A stretch of DNA of 29,908 bases from Peribolospora baueri (Eukaryota > Basidiomycota > Peribolosporomycetes > Peribolosporales > Peribolosporaceae): contig JAMDHS010000140.1 of NCBI GenBank assembly GCA_029717555.1, positions 1 to 29,908 on the forward strand. Direction: 5' to 3'. A program made the translations under genes and the position numbers. Shown one piece after another: positions 1-10,234 of this stretch. The first letter of the stretch is position 1; the number at the start of each line of letters is the position of its first letter. The notes under the pieces were generated by a model. The model was not told the DNA's origin. It did not search any database and saw nothing but the letters and a program-made list of their open reading frames with translations.

Positions 1-134
1 GCGAGCCAAACGTTGCCGTAGATGATGTGCCGAAGCGACTCCTTGTATGGGCGCTCGAGGCTCTCTCGGAATAGACGGCTCACGTCGTCCTCCCTGCCCA
101 AGGATGCCACAGTGCGGATGGAGGAAACCCTCAT
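1..134 (-). pseudogene. ABCB-type ABC transporter, transmembrane-domain fragment (cut by window edge)
   Basis: Read on the minus strand from about 134 to 1, one frame encodes a 44-residue stretch containing SSIRTVASLGREDDVSRLF and then ERPYKESLRHIIYGN. This pattern (…SIRTVASLtREdd…L..P…S.r…G…) is the cytoplasmic coupling-helix region of fungal P-glycoprotein/Ste6-like exporters, which pump peptides or drugs across membranes. Just upstream (about 134-150) the matching family residues (GQTCDE, where SAQ.ACEA is expected) lie in a different frame, so a small frameshift or a decayed exon edge is likely. The rest of the gene, including the ATP-binding domain, would lie left of the window. The family is fairly sure; pseudogene status is inferred from this short piece only. 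Confidence 0.55.
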
Positions 135-150
135 CGCAGGTCTGGCCGGA

Positions 151-388
151 TGTTGTGGATCTGCGTCGGGGAGGAAGGCGGAATCGAGTCTTGCACCTAC
201 CCTCACCGATGTTGTCGCGCGACCTGAGACTGAGACCAACCCCAGCACTGCAATCGTACGGCTGTTCATGCTCACCGATCCTGTCTTTTCTGCCTTTTGT
301 CTCACCTTCCCGTCCCTTGACGTTGTCGACCGACACCACCTACACTGGGGTCGCCTGGCAGCACGCGAGGCCAGCGCTCGCCAGCAAG
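151..388. other. No supported gene; upstream region of the secreted-peptide gene
   Basis: I found no conserved reading frame here. The overlapping open frames on both strands have no recognisable domains. The stretch probably mixes decayed transporter sequence with the distal promoter of the gene at 540. Confidence 0.4.
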
Positions 389-396
389 ATATATAG
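389..396 (+). promoter_or_regulatory. TATA box (ATATATAG) of the secreted-peptide gene
   Basis: ATATATAG lies about 145 bp before the ATG at 540 in otherwise GC-rich DNA, followed by a pyrimidine-rich leader. Position and sequence suit a strong regulated fungal promoter. Confidence 0.5.
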
Positions 397-539
397 CTCT
401 TCCTCGCCGAGCGCTCTGGCTGACTTCCACCATCTCTTTAGCTGACGAACTTCGACACCGACAAGAGCATCGACAACACCTTGTCCATGGACGAACCTCT
501 CACTCTTTTCGCTCTCCCCTATCCCGGAAACTCGCAACA

Positions 540-1142
540 ATGATCATGCGGTGCACGGCCTTCTTCGTCGCTCTTCCGCTTGCCATTGCCTCCGCGAGCG
601 CCACGCCCGTGAAGGGCCCTGCAGAGCGAGGTGATGACAGCGCCCTTGTGCGGCGCAGCTGGGCCTTGGGCGACGCCGGTTCGGGCTCGGATGGCCTTGA
701 CGTCTCCAAGCGGCAGGAAGAGTTCCGCCACGGCTTCTGTCCTCATGGCTTCTACAAGCGGGAGGACGAGGCTCCCACCGCCGTCGAGCGTGGTGGCGGC
801 TTTGATGGCTTCGGCTTTGGCAAAGGTTTCGGCTTCGGCGATGGCTTCTACAAGCGCGACGCCGAAGTCGAGGAGAATGCCAAACGTGGCGATGGCTTGG
901 GCTTCGGCTTCGGCAAAGGTTTCGACGGCTTCCGCGACGGCTTCCATCGTGGCTTCTACAAGCGGGAGGAGGAGGCACCCAACGCCGTCGAGCGTGATGG
1001 CGGATTCGATGGAGGCTTTGATGGCTTCCGCCACGGCTTCCGTCCTCTGGCTTCGACAAGCGGGAGGACGAGGCTCCTAACGCATGATCTGACGAGGAGG
1101 CGTCCCAGAAAAGAATACTATTACAGAATATTAGTGATGTAA
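540..1142 (+). CDS. Secreted Kex2-processed repetitive Gly/Phe-rich peptide precursor (3' end frameshifted)
   Basis: The 200-codon frame opens with a signal peptide (MIMRC, then a hydrophobic core, likely cut after about residue 21). Dibasic Kex2-type sites follow at 38-39, 57-58, 73-74, 105-106, 115-116 and 141-142. Between them are repeated Gly/Phe-rich blocks (GFGFGKGFGFGDGFYKR type) and acidic spacers that begin right after the KR (EDEAPTAVER, DAEVEENAKR, EEEAPNAVER). This is the layout of a prepropeptide cut in the Golgi into several similar secreted peptides, as in fungal Kex2-processed repeat proteins. After about residue 169 the repeat register is lost. At 1049-1087 the neighbouring frame resumes it as GFDKREDEAPNA followed by a stop, so one base seems to be missing near 1047. 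The tail read in the main frame is therefore probably not native. No individual peptide is recognised. Basidiomycete mating pheromones are instead short CaaX peptides, so a pheromone role is unlikely. Confidence 0.75.
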   Translation: MIMRCTAFFVALPLAIASASATPVKGPAERGDDSALVRRSWALGDAGSGSDGLDVSKRQEEFRHGFCPHGFYKREDEAPTAVERGGGFDGFGFGKGFGFGDGFYKRDAEVEENAKRGDGLGFGFGKGFDGFRDGFHRGFYKREEEAPNAVERDGGFDGGFDGFRHGFRPLASTSGRTRLLTHDLTRRRPRKEYYYRILVM

Positions 1143-1164
1143 CACGTCCTAAATTCTAAAAAGT

Positions 1165-1170
1165 AATAAA
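1165..1170 (+). terminator. Polyadenylation signal AATAAA
   Basis: AATAAA lies in a local A/T-rich patch 23 bases after the main-frame stop and 78 after the alternative stop at 1085-1087. It fits the 3' end of the secreted-peptide gene. Confidence 0.45.
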
Positions 1171-2351
1171 AATAATCCGAGGAATATGTGAAGAGGGGGT
1201 GTGTGAGTAACGACGATGCGACCGACCATGTTGTAGGCCACCTCGTGCATGAAATGAATCTGTCGAAAACGGTTTATGTGTCTGCCTATCGCTCATCCCA
1301 GGTCGTTCTTCGCGGCGCATCGAATGGCGATGAGATGATGCCAAGTGTGCTGTCGGCGATTCCGAGGCTGCACAGCACCGTCGTCTCTGTACCGCCGTGA
1401 CGAGCTTGCCCGAGCGGTGATGGCGGTGGAGAAGAAAAATGGGGGTCTACCACCACCTTGACGCCCTTTCTTCTTTTCTATTCGCCGCACTCGACTCGGG
1501 TACTCGAACGCGCGCGCCCCGCCGCAGCTGCAGCCGCAGCTGCAGCCGCAGCCGCAGCCGCGCGTTTGGCCGAGCCAAGCACGTCGGTCGAGTCGCCTCG
1601 CCGACGGACGACTCGCCGACGACGCTTTCGCCTTTCTCTTTCGCTTTCGCTTTTACTTTTCCACATCGCCGCCCTTTCTCTTTCTTTCTCCGTCCATCTC
1701 CATCTCCATCTCCATCTCCATCTCCATCCATCGCCATCGATCGCCCTTCTCCCTTCTTCCTTCCACCCCCACCCTTGTCTCATTTCACCTCATCATCTCA
1801 CCTCATCTCATCTCCCGTCTCTCCCTCCCCCTCCATCTTGCTTGCCCGCTTCCCTTCCCCTTCCCCTTTTGCCTTGCTTGCTCTTTCCCTTTCCCTTTCC
1901 CTTTCCCTTCCCCATCCCCATCCCCCTTTTTCCACTCTTCACCATCCCCTTCTCGCTCGAGCTCCCCCAGGCGGGGTCTCGACCACCGAACCGACTCCGT
2001 TCACGTCTTTCCTCTTCTACCCCCCGCACTCGGCCTCCGCCAGCCGGCCAAACGATACGATACGATCCGATCCGGGTCGACCCGCTCGAGACAGAGACAG
2101 ACTGACGACGACGCGGCTGGCAGTCATCATCATCCTCTAGACGCGCCCTGAGTCCGGCGTAGGCGTAGCACAAGCTATCTCGTATACCATCCTCAATTCA
2201 CACCATCCGCACAGTTCAGTTCACCCCTCTGCTAGTTACTTTGGCCGGGCCTTCTCTTGCCTTCCCGTCCTTGGCGTCGCCTCGCCCCTCCAAACGGCGC
2301 TCAACGCACTCGCAATCTAATCGCTATCCCCCTTGAACCTCTCTTCCGGAC
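1171..2351 (+). promoter_or_regulatory. Promoter and long pyrimidine-rich leader of the RRM-PUF gene, with microsatellites
   Basis: No conserved gene is seen. The stretch is strongly C/T-biased on the plus strand from about 1610 to 2000. It carries simple repeats: GCAGCT/GCAGCC hexamers at 1521-1560, CCATCT hexamers at about 1694-1729, and CTTTCC/TTCCCC runs at about 1881-1925. Open frames across it are low-complexity artefacts of these repeats. Long CT-rich tracts just before genes are usual in basidiomycete promoters and 5' UTRs. Confidence 0.5.
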
Positions 2352-5300
2352 ATGGCTTCTCCTCGCAACTTGGCCGACGGCAGGCCAGCCGGCCCTCCTT
2401 CCGGCACCACTACCCCGCCTGTCGGCGCTGGCCTCTTTTCCAAAAGGTGAGTGAGTGAGTGAGGGAGTGAAGCCACGACGAGCCTTCTGCGCATACACGC
2501 TCTGCGTACACACAAATCCCGTCAGAGCCTGCTCAACAATTTGCTTCTCCCTCATCACTTCCCTCCAGAGCTCGCCAGATTCAGGAAGAAGAGGGCGTAA
2601 CCCCGGCGCCTTACCGCCCTCCGGCCTTGCGCGAACACGCTTCCCACCCGCCGTCGCCGTCCAGCACTCCGACGCCCCCGCTTCCTTCCGATCACCCCTC
2701 TAACGACCCGCCGCGCCTGACCAGAGGCAGGGCTCGTGCAGGGACCATGCCTTCCAACCTCGCCCTCGCCGCCCAACGTTACTCCTCCCCACTCGTCTCC
2801 ACCATCCGCGACTCCGGTTCCGAGCTCGATTCCAGCTCCGACCTGGATGCCGCCAGCAGCGCCGGCGTTGCCGACTTTCTCGGACGCTCTCGTGCTTCCT
2901 CCAACGCCTCTGCCTTTAATCCATCTCCTTACGGCGGCTTCGGCTCTTCCACTCTCGCTGGCATGCCCTCCTCCCGCCCAGGCTTGCCCCCGCCCGGTCT
3001 TGCGGGCAGTTCCATCAGCACTCGTCTCCGCTCCGGTTCGCTCAACCTGCCCGCCTCGGGCCTCTCCAACCCCTTCGGCCCGTCCATCTTTTCTTCCGGC
3101 TGGCTCGCCAACAGCGGCAGACCTAGCGCCTCCTCCAATTCCAGTCTCGCCAACCTCGCCACCATCGAGGGTTCGATCCACTCCAATGACAGCATAGGCG
3201 AGACGGACCAGCACGTCCGCACGCTAGACTACCTCGGTTTGGACGACTCGCTTTCTTCGTCCGGTTCGCTCGCCGCACAGTTTCAACAACACCAATCCAA
3301 CCCCTCTCCCGCGTCGTCCATTCCTCAGCGACTGCGCGCCAACACCCTCGCCAGCAGCGCTCGCCCTCGTCCCAGTCCGTTCAGTAGGACTAGGAGCAGT
3401 AGCTTCCTCCCTAACCCCCCGGACGAGCTCCCTGGCTATGCGGAGGGAGGTCCCACCGTTCCGGACGATATGCCTTCCAGAGCGCACAGCGGCGGTTATC
3501 GCGGCGTGCAAGGCGAGGTTAACTACGAGGCCCTCCTGGCCGCTGGCGTGGCCGGCCTGCCCTACGCCAGTACCCTCCCGCGCAGTTTCTCCCACCAGAG
3601 CCGCCTGTCGCAGCAATTGGCAGCCGCCATGGCTGTCGCCAGCGCTCCCCTCGGCACCACCCACTCCGGCACCTCTTCGCCCGGCGGAGACATCTCTGAC
3701 GCGTCGTCCGCCAACGTCGCTGCCGCCGTCGCTGCTGCCGCCGCCGCCGCGCACCGACCTCGCGCGATTAGCGTCGGCGTTCTCGAAGGCCCTCAGCAGC
3801 TTTACCTCCGTCGTGTTCAGCAACAACTCGATGCCGCCTTCGGTGTGGCACCGTCATCTGGCCTGCAGAACGAGTACGAGTATGAGTATGACGCCGATCG
3901 CTCCCTTCCTCCCTCGTCCGATCGTGACATTGGAGGGGCCAGACCAGGCCACCCAGGTCCGGCCGGTGCCACGGGCGGCAGCAGCCTTTCGCGCCCTAGG
4001 AGCGAGAAGGATCTCGCGCGTATGGCGGCTCGCATCGCCGCCGCCTCGGCCGACCCCGGCGCGCTAATGAACGGAAACGGAGGATCTGAAACAGCTCCTG
4101 CCAGCGCTGGAATCGGCGGCCTTCCTTCTTCGCACGGCGGCTACTTTTCTGGGTCGTACTCACAGCAGCAGCACCAACCGCAGGCGAGCGCGGGACCTAG
4201 GATGAACAAGACGCAATCGGCCGGCGCGGCCATGTCCGGGGTGGGCGGTGGCAGCAGCGGCGTTGGCGGTGGCGGTGGCGGCGGAGGCCAACCTCCTTCG
4301 AGGAGTCTGTGGATCGGCAACTTGGATCCCACTACCTCTGCGCAAGAACTCATGCAAGTTTTTGCTCCCTACGGCGCCATTGAGAGCCTGAGACTATTGC
4401 CGGACAAAGTAAGGAGGCAAATCGAGTCCACGCGGTTATAGCCTTTGCGACGCTCTGTTCTCTAACCGTATGTCCCTTTCTTACCTGCAGGAGTGTGGCT
4501 TCGTCAACTTTGTCGAGATGAGCGACGCCATACGTGCTCGCGACGACGTGCTCAACCGCCTGGGAGGCAAGATCAGTGCCAACGCTACGGGACCGAACGG
4601 CACCGTTCGCATCGGGTTTGGAAAGGTGGACTCGGCTCCCGTGCCTCACACGCCTGGCTCTTCGCTCGCCTATGGCGGCCCGGTTGCACAGGGTAGCCCC
4701 GCTCGCGGATTCACCTCGCCTCCGTCCAAGGGCACCGTCGGCAACGTCGGTGAAGTGGTGGGCACGCCCGGCGAGACGCCCAGTCAGCCGACTAGGGCGC
4801 TCTGGATTGGCAGCATCCCCAGCAGCACGACGCCCAGCACGCTCCTTTCCATCTTTAGTCCCTTCGGACCCATCGAGAGCGCCAGGGTGCTCACGCACAA
4901 GAACTGCGGGTTCGTCAACTTTGAGCGCGTCGACGATGCCGTGCGGGCGCGCAAGGCGCTCAATGGCCGCGATGTGCTCGGCTCAGAGGTCGGCACCGTC
5001 CGTATCGGGTTCGCAAAGGTGCCGGTCAAGGGCGCTGATTCGCCTGCGTCATCCAAGGCCGATGTTGGCAAGGTCGCCGGAGACCACCCCTCGCCGACCA
5101 GCCTGGCGGCGGCGATGGAGGCGTTGCGATCCTTGCAGGGCTCGTCGGCCGTACCCATCGATCAACAGCTGCTGAGCGGCAACGTGGAAAATTTCCGCTC
5201 CAACATGGTGATCAACCTCTTGTCGAATCAAAACGGCGGTGCGGCTGCCCCGGCTTTTGCCGCTAACGGCTTCTCACCTTCCGCCGGAGCCACGGCCGCC

Positions 5301-7217
5301 GCTCAGGCTCTCATGGCCGCCGTGGATAGCAAGAAGGGCCTGGTCGCTGTCGGCAGCGACAAAGGCGGTGTGCCTCTGCCGCCTGAGCTCGTCCCGACCG
5401 ACTCGATCTCGGATCAGCAGCTGCTCATGAAGGAGCTCAGTGAAGGAAGTCCCGATCTCGAAGCCGACGTCGAGAGCGTGGCCGAGCCGCGCCCGCCCGT
5501 CTCTTACTATACGTCGGTGCCGCTCGTGTCCGACGTGAACCAGAACCGACGGTTTGATGCGACCAAGCTCCGGGAGATGCGCAAACGGATCGATTCCGGT
5601 CAGCTCTCGCAACGCGAGGTGGACGGCCTGGCGGACGATCTGCTGGACGAGTGCACTGAGTTGTCGAGTGACTACATCGGCAACACCGTCATCCAGAAGC
5701 TGTTCGAACGCTGCTCGTCTCCGGTCAAGCTCAAGATGCTCGAACGCATCGCACCGCACCTCGCCATGATCGGTATTCACAAGAACGGGACCTGGGCAGC
5801 GCAGAAGATCATTGACTGCGCCAAGGAGCCGGACCAGATCGCACTGGTGAATCAAAACCTTCGGCCGTACGTGCCGCCGTTGCTGCTCGATCAGTTCGGC
5901 AACTATGTCGTCCAATGCGCTCTTCCATACAAGTCGCCGATCAACGATTTCATTTTCGACGCCATGGTTGACCGCACGTGGGAGATCGCCCAGGGCCGCT
6001 TCGGCGCGAGGAGCATGCGCGCCTGCCTCGAAAGCTCGCATGTCAGCAAGCGCCAACAGAAGCGGATCGCCATCTCCATCATCCTCAACTCGATCCCGCT
6101 CGCCACGAGCCCCAACGGCGCGCTCTTGCTCACCTGGCTTCTCGACACGTCCGGCCTGCCTAACCGCTACCGACTGCTTGCACCGCGCTTCGCTCCACAC
6201 CTCTCTCACCTTTGCACCCACAAGCTTGCGAGTCTGACCGTGCTGCGCATCGTCAACCAAAAGTCGGACCCCGATGCGTCCAAGATAATTCTCAAGGCTC
6301 TCTTCGACTCTCCCCAGGACTCGGTCCTTTCCGAGGTTCTCGGCGACCAGGTACACGGCATCAATCTCGTTCAAAAGATCCTCGAGCGCGCCGACCCGGC
6401 GGAAAAGCCTCGGATGGTCGAAGCTGTGAAGCGTGTGTTGACGGGAGAACTCAAAGCCACCGGCGTGCCGGCTTACCGTCGCCTTGTCGAGGAGGTCGGC
6501 CTACCGGTCACCAACCCTCCGACGATATCCGGCGGCCTTGGCGGTGGGCTCGGAGCGCCCATGCCGCCTTTCACCGGCGCCCCTAATCCGTACGGCCCTT
6601 CTCCCGACCTCGCATCGCTCATGGCCGCCATGCAGCTTCAGGCGGCCTCGGCTAACATGCTTCACCAACACCAAGCTGCGACGTCCGCCGCCGGTCACCA
6701 GGGACCGCCTCCGCCAGCGATCTCCGGTCTCCCTGGCCTTCAAGGTGGAGGTGGGCCCATGTCTCAGACGGGCGCTCCTGGCTTTGGCAGTCCGCTGCGC
6801 ATTTCCACCTCCACTTCCAACATCCCGCCGTATGCCGGGAACTTGGCGAGCCCGCAGAGCGACCCGTACAATCCGTTCATGAACCGGGGTCCGGCAAGTC
6901 CGGACGGGACGAGCTCCGTGCGAAGCCCTCAGACTCCCAGAGGTGGTGGTGGTGGTGGTGCCCTTGGGCCCGGCGGTGGAGGCGGTGGAGGCGGTGTAGG
7001 CAGGCGTCGTGGCGCCGCCGGCGCGCCCGCAAATTCCACTCCCCGCACTTTTGGAGCAGGCGGCGAGCTCGGCTCGCCACAGGCCGGCGCAGGCGCAGGC
7101 GCAGCAGCAGCGTACACGGCTGTGCCTCCGGCGTCGATGGACGCTAGCATTTATGGATCCTTCCTGCAGGGGCAGAGCCTCGGCTATCCCATCCCCGGCC
7201 AGCAGACATACCCTTAG
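2352..7217 (+). CDS. Pumilio-family (PUF) RNA-binding protein with two RRMs, Jsn1/Puf1-Puf2 type
   Basis: Three exons: 2352-2446, 2569-4408 and 4491-7217. The introns are GT-AG (122 and 82 nt), the second inside RRM1, and together the exons give 1553 residues. The start MASPRNLADG is chosen because exon 1 ends at a GTGAGT donor and joins in phase to ARQIQEEEG. Residues 1-600 are disordered and Ser/Pro/Ala-rich, with a polyalanine tract. RRM1 is at about 611-692 (RNP2 LWIGNL, RNP1 CGFVNF) and RRM2 at about 748-823 (LWIGSI, CGFVNF). The PUF helical repeats are at about 1004-1316, with typical repeat cores such as GNTVIQKLFE, NGTWAAQKIID and FGNYVVQCA. The C-terminus is Gly-rich and disordered. 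PUF proteins bind short motifs in mRNA 3' UTRs and promote decay or localisation. Yeast Jsn1 and Puf2 share the RRM-plus-PUF layout. The domain calls are secure; targets are not visible. Confidence 0.92.
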
Positions 7218-7772
7218 CTTAGCTTAGCGTTAGCGTGGCTGCGGTGCGCGCTTCTTGCTCCATTCCATGGACTAGCATCCTCCATCCCCTTTTTCCCGCG
7301 TTGGCTTGGCGTACCTACCTACCCCTCTCAAAAAGGTTTCGAGGCGTTCCGCAGCTGCGCTCGCGACGCCTCTTTGTCTTCCCCCCGCGTCCAGTCCAAA
7401 GACCTGCCGGCTTACAATGCGTCCATCCATCTAACCATCCATCATCATCGTCGTCGTCATCATCATCATCTAACGATTCCCGCCTTTATTCTCAGTTCTC
7501 GATTTCGCTCGTCTTCAAGTATTTCCGTCCACTGCCATGTCTCGCTCGCTCTCTCCTCCGGTCCGGTTCGAATATTTGTCCAGAAGCTACCTAACTTCGG
7601 TGTATGATTGCAGGGCACGGTTATCGTCGTCGCTACTGCGCTCTTTCTTCTTCCGGCTCGAAATGCCATACAAATGCCTCCCTCGAACATGATTATCCAG
7701 ATACCGAGTGTGCCGCGCCGACTGCGAAAAAAAGATAGTGTAACGGGGCGTTCAGCGCCCCTGCCCGTTCGT
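7218..7772. other. Convergent 3' intergenic region with TCA/TCG microsatellite
   Basis: This lies between the stop of the RRM-PUF gene (plus) and the stop of HAT1 (minus), so it should hold both 3' UTRs. A trinucleotide-rich tract (TCATCG/TCGTCA) spans about 7438-7472. I see no gene. Confidence 0.5.
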
Positions 7773-10234
7773 TTACGCGAGTCCTGTCCGAGACTTGAAG
7801 GTACCGCTGGCGCCGATACCTATGCCTATACCAGGCAAGGGCGGTGGACCGACGACCTTTTCCAAATCCACCTCTACACCGACCACAGCTAGGATCCTAA
7901 CATAGTCTTCCACCACACTGTCGTACGTCTCGGCTAGCTTTTGGATGCGCTCCTCTTTCGGTAACTGCGTTAGGACGTCCCTGTTGAAGCGGAAAAGACG
8001 TTCTTTGACCTGGCCCAGGCCCAAACAAACAGTGAGGAAGGAAAGAGGGATGGATGGATTAGCACGCCGATCGCCGATCGCCGATCGGAGAACAAGATCC
8101 AGGCCGAAAAGAGTCTCTTCCAGGCGAGGCGACGCCGTTTTTTTCCAGCTCACCTGCAAACGGTATGCTCGAAGCTGGCGGTCGTCGGCAGTGTCCAACC
8201 CGCGGAGAAGGAGCATTTCGATCAAGCGGTGGAATTGACGCTGCCGGAGTTTAGGTGAAAAGAACGAAACAGCAGATCAGCTGCGACTCTTTGGACGAGT
8301 GGCATCAAGACCGATTAGGGCTCTTCCTCACCGCGGCCAATTTGTATTCCTTCCTCTTCTTCTCCATCCACGTCTTGTCGACTGGCGCCCGCAAGCCGCT
8401 TTTTGTGCCCTTTTCTTCTTCTTGTTGTACGAGGCCGCCAGGGCGGAGGAGCATGGAAAGGTCGTTGACATCGCGTAGATCTTCGAAAACTTCTGAAGGG
8501 TCTTCGACGGTAAGTTCGGAAACAGAAGCTCGATTGAGGATATAGGTGAAGACGTGCCCGTATAGGGACGCTGGAGAGACGGGACGTATGCCAAAGGACC
8601 GAGGACTGGTCAGACGAGCAAAAGCGGGAGACGACCACATTGAGTCCAAAATGCGCGCTCACAGCCATGACCTTGGCGTTGATACGGGGGCAAGATGACG
8701 AATTGACTGGGAAAACACGGATTGCGCAAGTTAGCCAATCACACGCTCCTTCCGGGTTTCCCGGCGCTCGGCTCTCACCTGAGCCGCATCCGCTGTGAAT
8801 CGGGCCAGCACCAAAAGGGGAACAAACTGGTATAACCGACGAAGTGGTAGATGAAGACGGGTTCGCCGTTCGGGCCAGTCTCGGAAGTTCGTTGACGCTC
8901 GTACCTAGCGAAACGGTGGGGCAGCACAGCGGCAGAGACGGCGGTCAGTCAGACGACCCCAGAGCGTCGTTGAAAAAAAAAGCGCTTACAGAGTGACAAA
9001 TTCCCAATTCTCCTCGTCCTCTTGAATGTAGCTCGCCCCTTCGATGTAGAGCAAAGCGAAGACTGGAAGGAAGAGGCGCATGAGCACGAGCACGGAGCCA
9101 TGACGGGATGGCAAGAGGACTCACTCTGCATGCGCCGGTGGTATTCGCGGAATCCTTTGGTGTCCCATGTCGCCTTCACACGGTGAAAAAATGGAGTATG
9201 AAGTGACCGACGTCAGGCCATGGGCGAGAGACGTGATCCATCTGTGTCGCAGAATCGGTAGACGAAAACGGGATCGTACACTAACCCTATACAACTCGAA
9301 CACTCTCTCACCCTCCTCCTCTTTCAACTTTGCCGATCCATTCACCGCCCTCTCCCCCACGGCATCCTTGTTCCTCTCCCTGCCTTTGCCTTTGCCCCTT
9401 GCGGCCGCGGACGGTCGAGTGTAGGAGGCGATGCGTTCACCTATGGGACGGAATGACGCGGCGTCATCGGCGACACGGGAGGCAAAGGTCGAGGCGGATT
9501 TGGTGTAATCTGCGGACGGACGGGTACGAGGTTGGATGAGATGAGCTCTCATCTTGGATGCATTCGCAAAGCCAACGAACGACGCTTGCAAAAGACGGGA
9601 CTCACCGGGAGGAATAAACTTATAAAGCGTCCCTTCCACATCATCCACTTTTGCCGTCGTCATTTCATTCTTCGCCTTGTAAGACACGTCAACGTACTGC
9701 GCCAAGCTACCGGAGGCGAAGTATAGCTGGGAGGAGGAGCATAAAAATCGGCGCGGGGGCGGAGAAAAGGAAATGGACGTTCAAACCTGACCGACAGACG
9801 AGACGAGACAGACAAACACCTCGGAGACAACACCTGCGTCCACTCGGGGCCCCCAACCCAACCCCAAGGGCGCCAACGATATGCTCACGGCTCACCTTGA
9901 TAGACAACCCACGGTAACCGTACAAAGTTTCCGACTCTCCGAAAATGGGATACGTGAATTCGGGATGAAAAGCCCGCGTCTCCTCTCCATCCGACTCTGA
10001 CTCGTCGCCTTCCCTCCGAACTATCGTTGAACACGAGGGAGGAGGAGGGGAGAGAAGAAAGGCAAGGTAGGGCGTGTCGCGCGGGTTATGTGCATGGAGG
10101 GTTCGAAAAAGACGCGCCGCGCCGTCAGCCCAATCAATGACTTGTCCTTGCCCTTCCGAGGAAAAAAGCGACTTACCGAGCTTAATCTCCAACGCTTCGT
10201 TCGAGCTGGTCGCCCACTCTGCCGCTGCCGCCAT
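7773..10234 (-). CDS. HAT1: Histone acetyltransferase type B catalytic subunit HAT1
   Basis: Eleven exons on the minus strand: 10234-10177, 10020-9896, 9726-9606, 9509-9286, 9173-9125, 9062-8990, 8904-8779, 8706-8663, 8570-8332, 8240-8154 and 8009-7773, giving 460 residues. All introns are GT-AG and all phases close. The first intron (156 nt, a multiple of three) leaves the frame open, but removing it restores the family N-terminus SSNEALEIKLV. The Hat1 N-terminal domain shows FHPEFTYPIFGESETLYGY. ATWDTKGFREYHRRMQ and FVGYTSLFPFWCWPDS are family hallmarks. The GNAT acetyl-CoA loop is FVILPPYQRQGHGSSLYGH (about 261-279). The conserved acidic segment SELTVEDPSEVFEDLRD (about 291-307) holds the likely catalytic glutamate. 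HAT1 acetylates new histone H4 at K5 and K12 with an RbAp46/48-type partner before chromatin assembly. The C-terminal 15 or so residues are less certain. Confidence 0.93.
8065..8085. repeat. Three tandem copies of CGCCGAT inside a HAT1 intron
   Basis: The 7-bp unit is repeated exactly three times in the last HAT1 intron (8010-8153), which at 144 nt is one of the longer introns of this gene. It is probably a slippage repeat with no function. Confidence 0.7.

Noticed and set aside
540-1142. Mating pheromone precursor of the alpha-factor type
   Set aside because: Kex2 layout is similar, but the blocks are long and Gly/Phe-rich, and basidiomycete pheromones are short CaaX lipopeptides.
1439-2140. 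Long low-complexity open frames on both strands
   Set aside because: They are translations of C/T-rich and hexamer repeats in the leader of the RRM-PUF gene, without conserved character.
2257-2454. Alternative first exon for the RRM-PUF gene in another frame
   Set aside because: The frame starting at 2352 joins in phase across the GTGAGT donor to exon 2; the 2257 frame does not.
5274-6374. 366-codon open frame on the minus strand
   Set aside because: It lies antisense to the RRM2-PUF coding exon. The plus frame has clear domains; the minus frame has none and reflects GC-rich codon bias.
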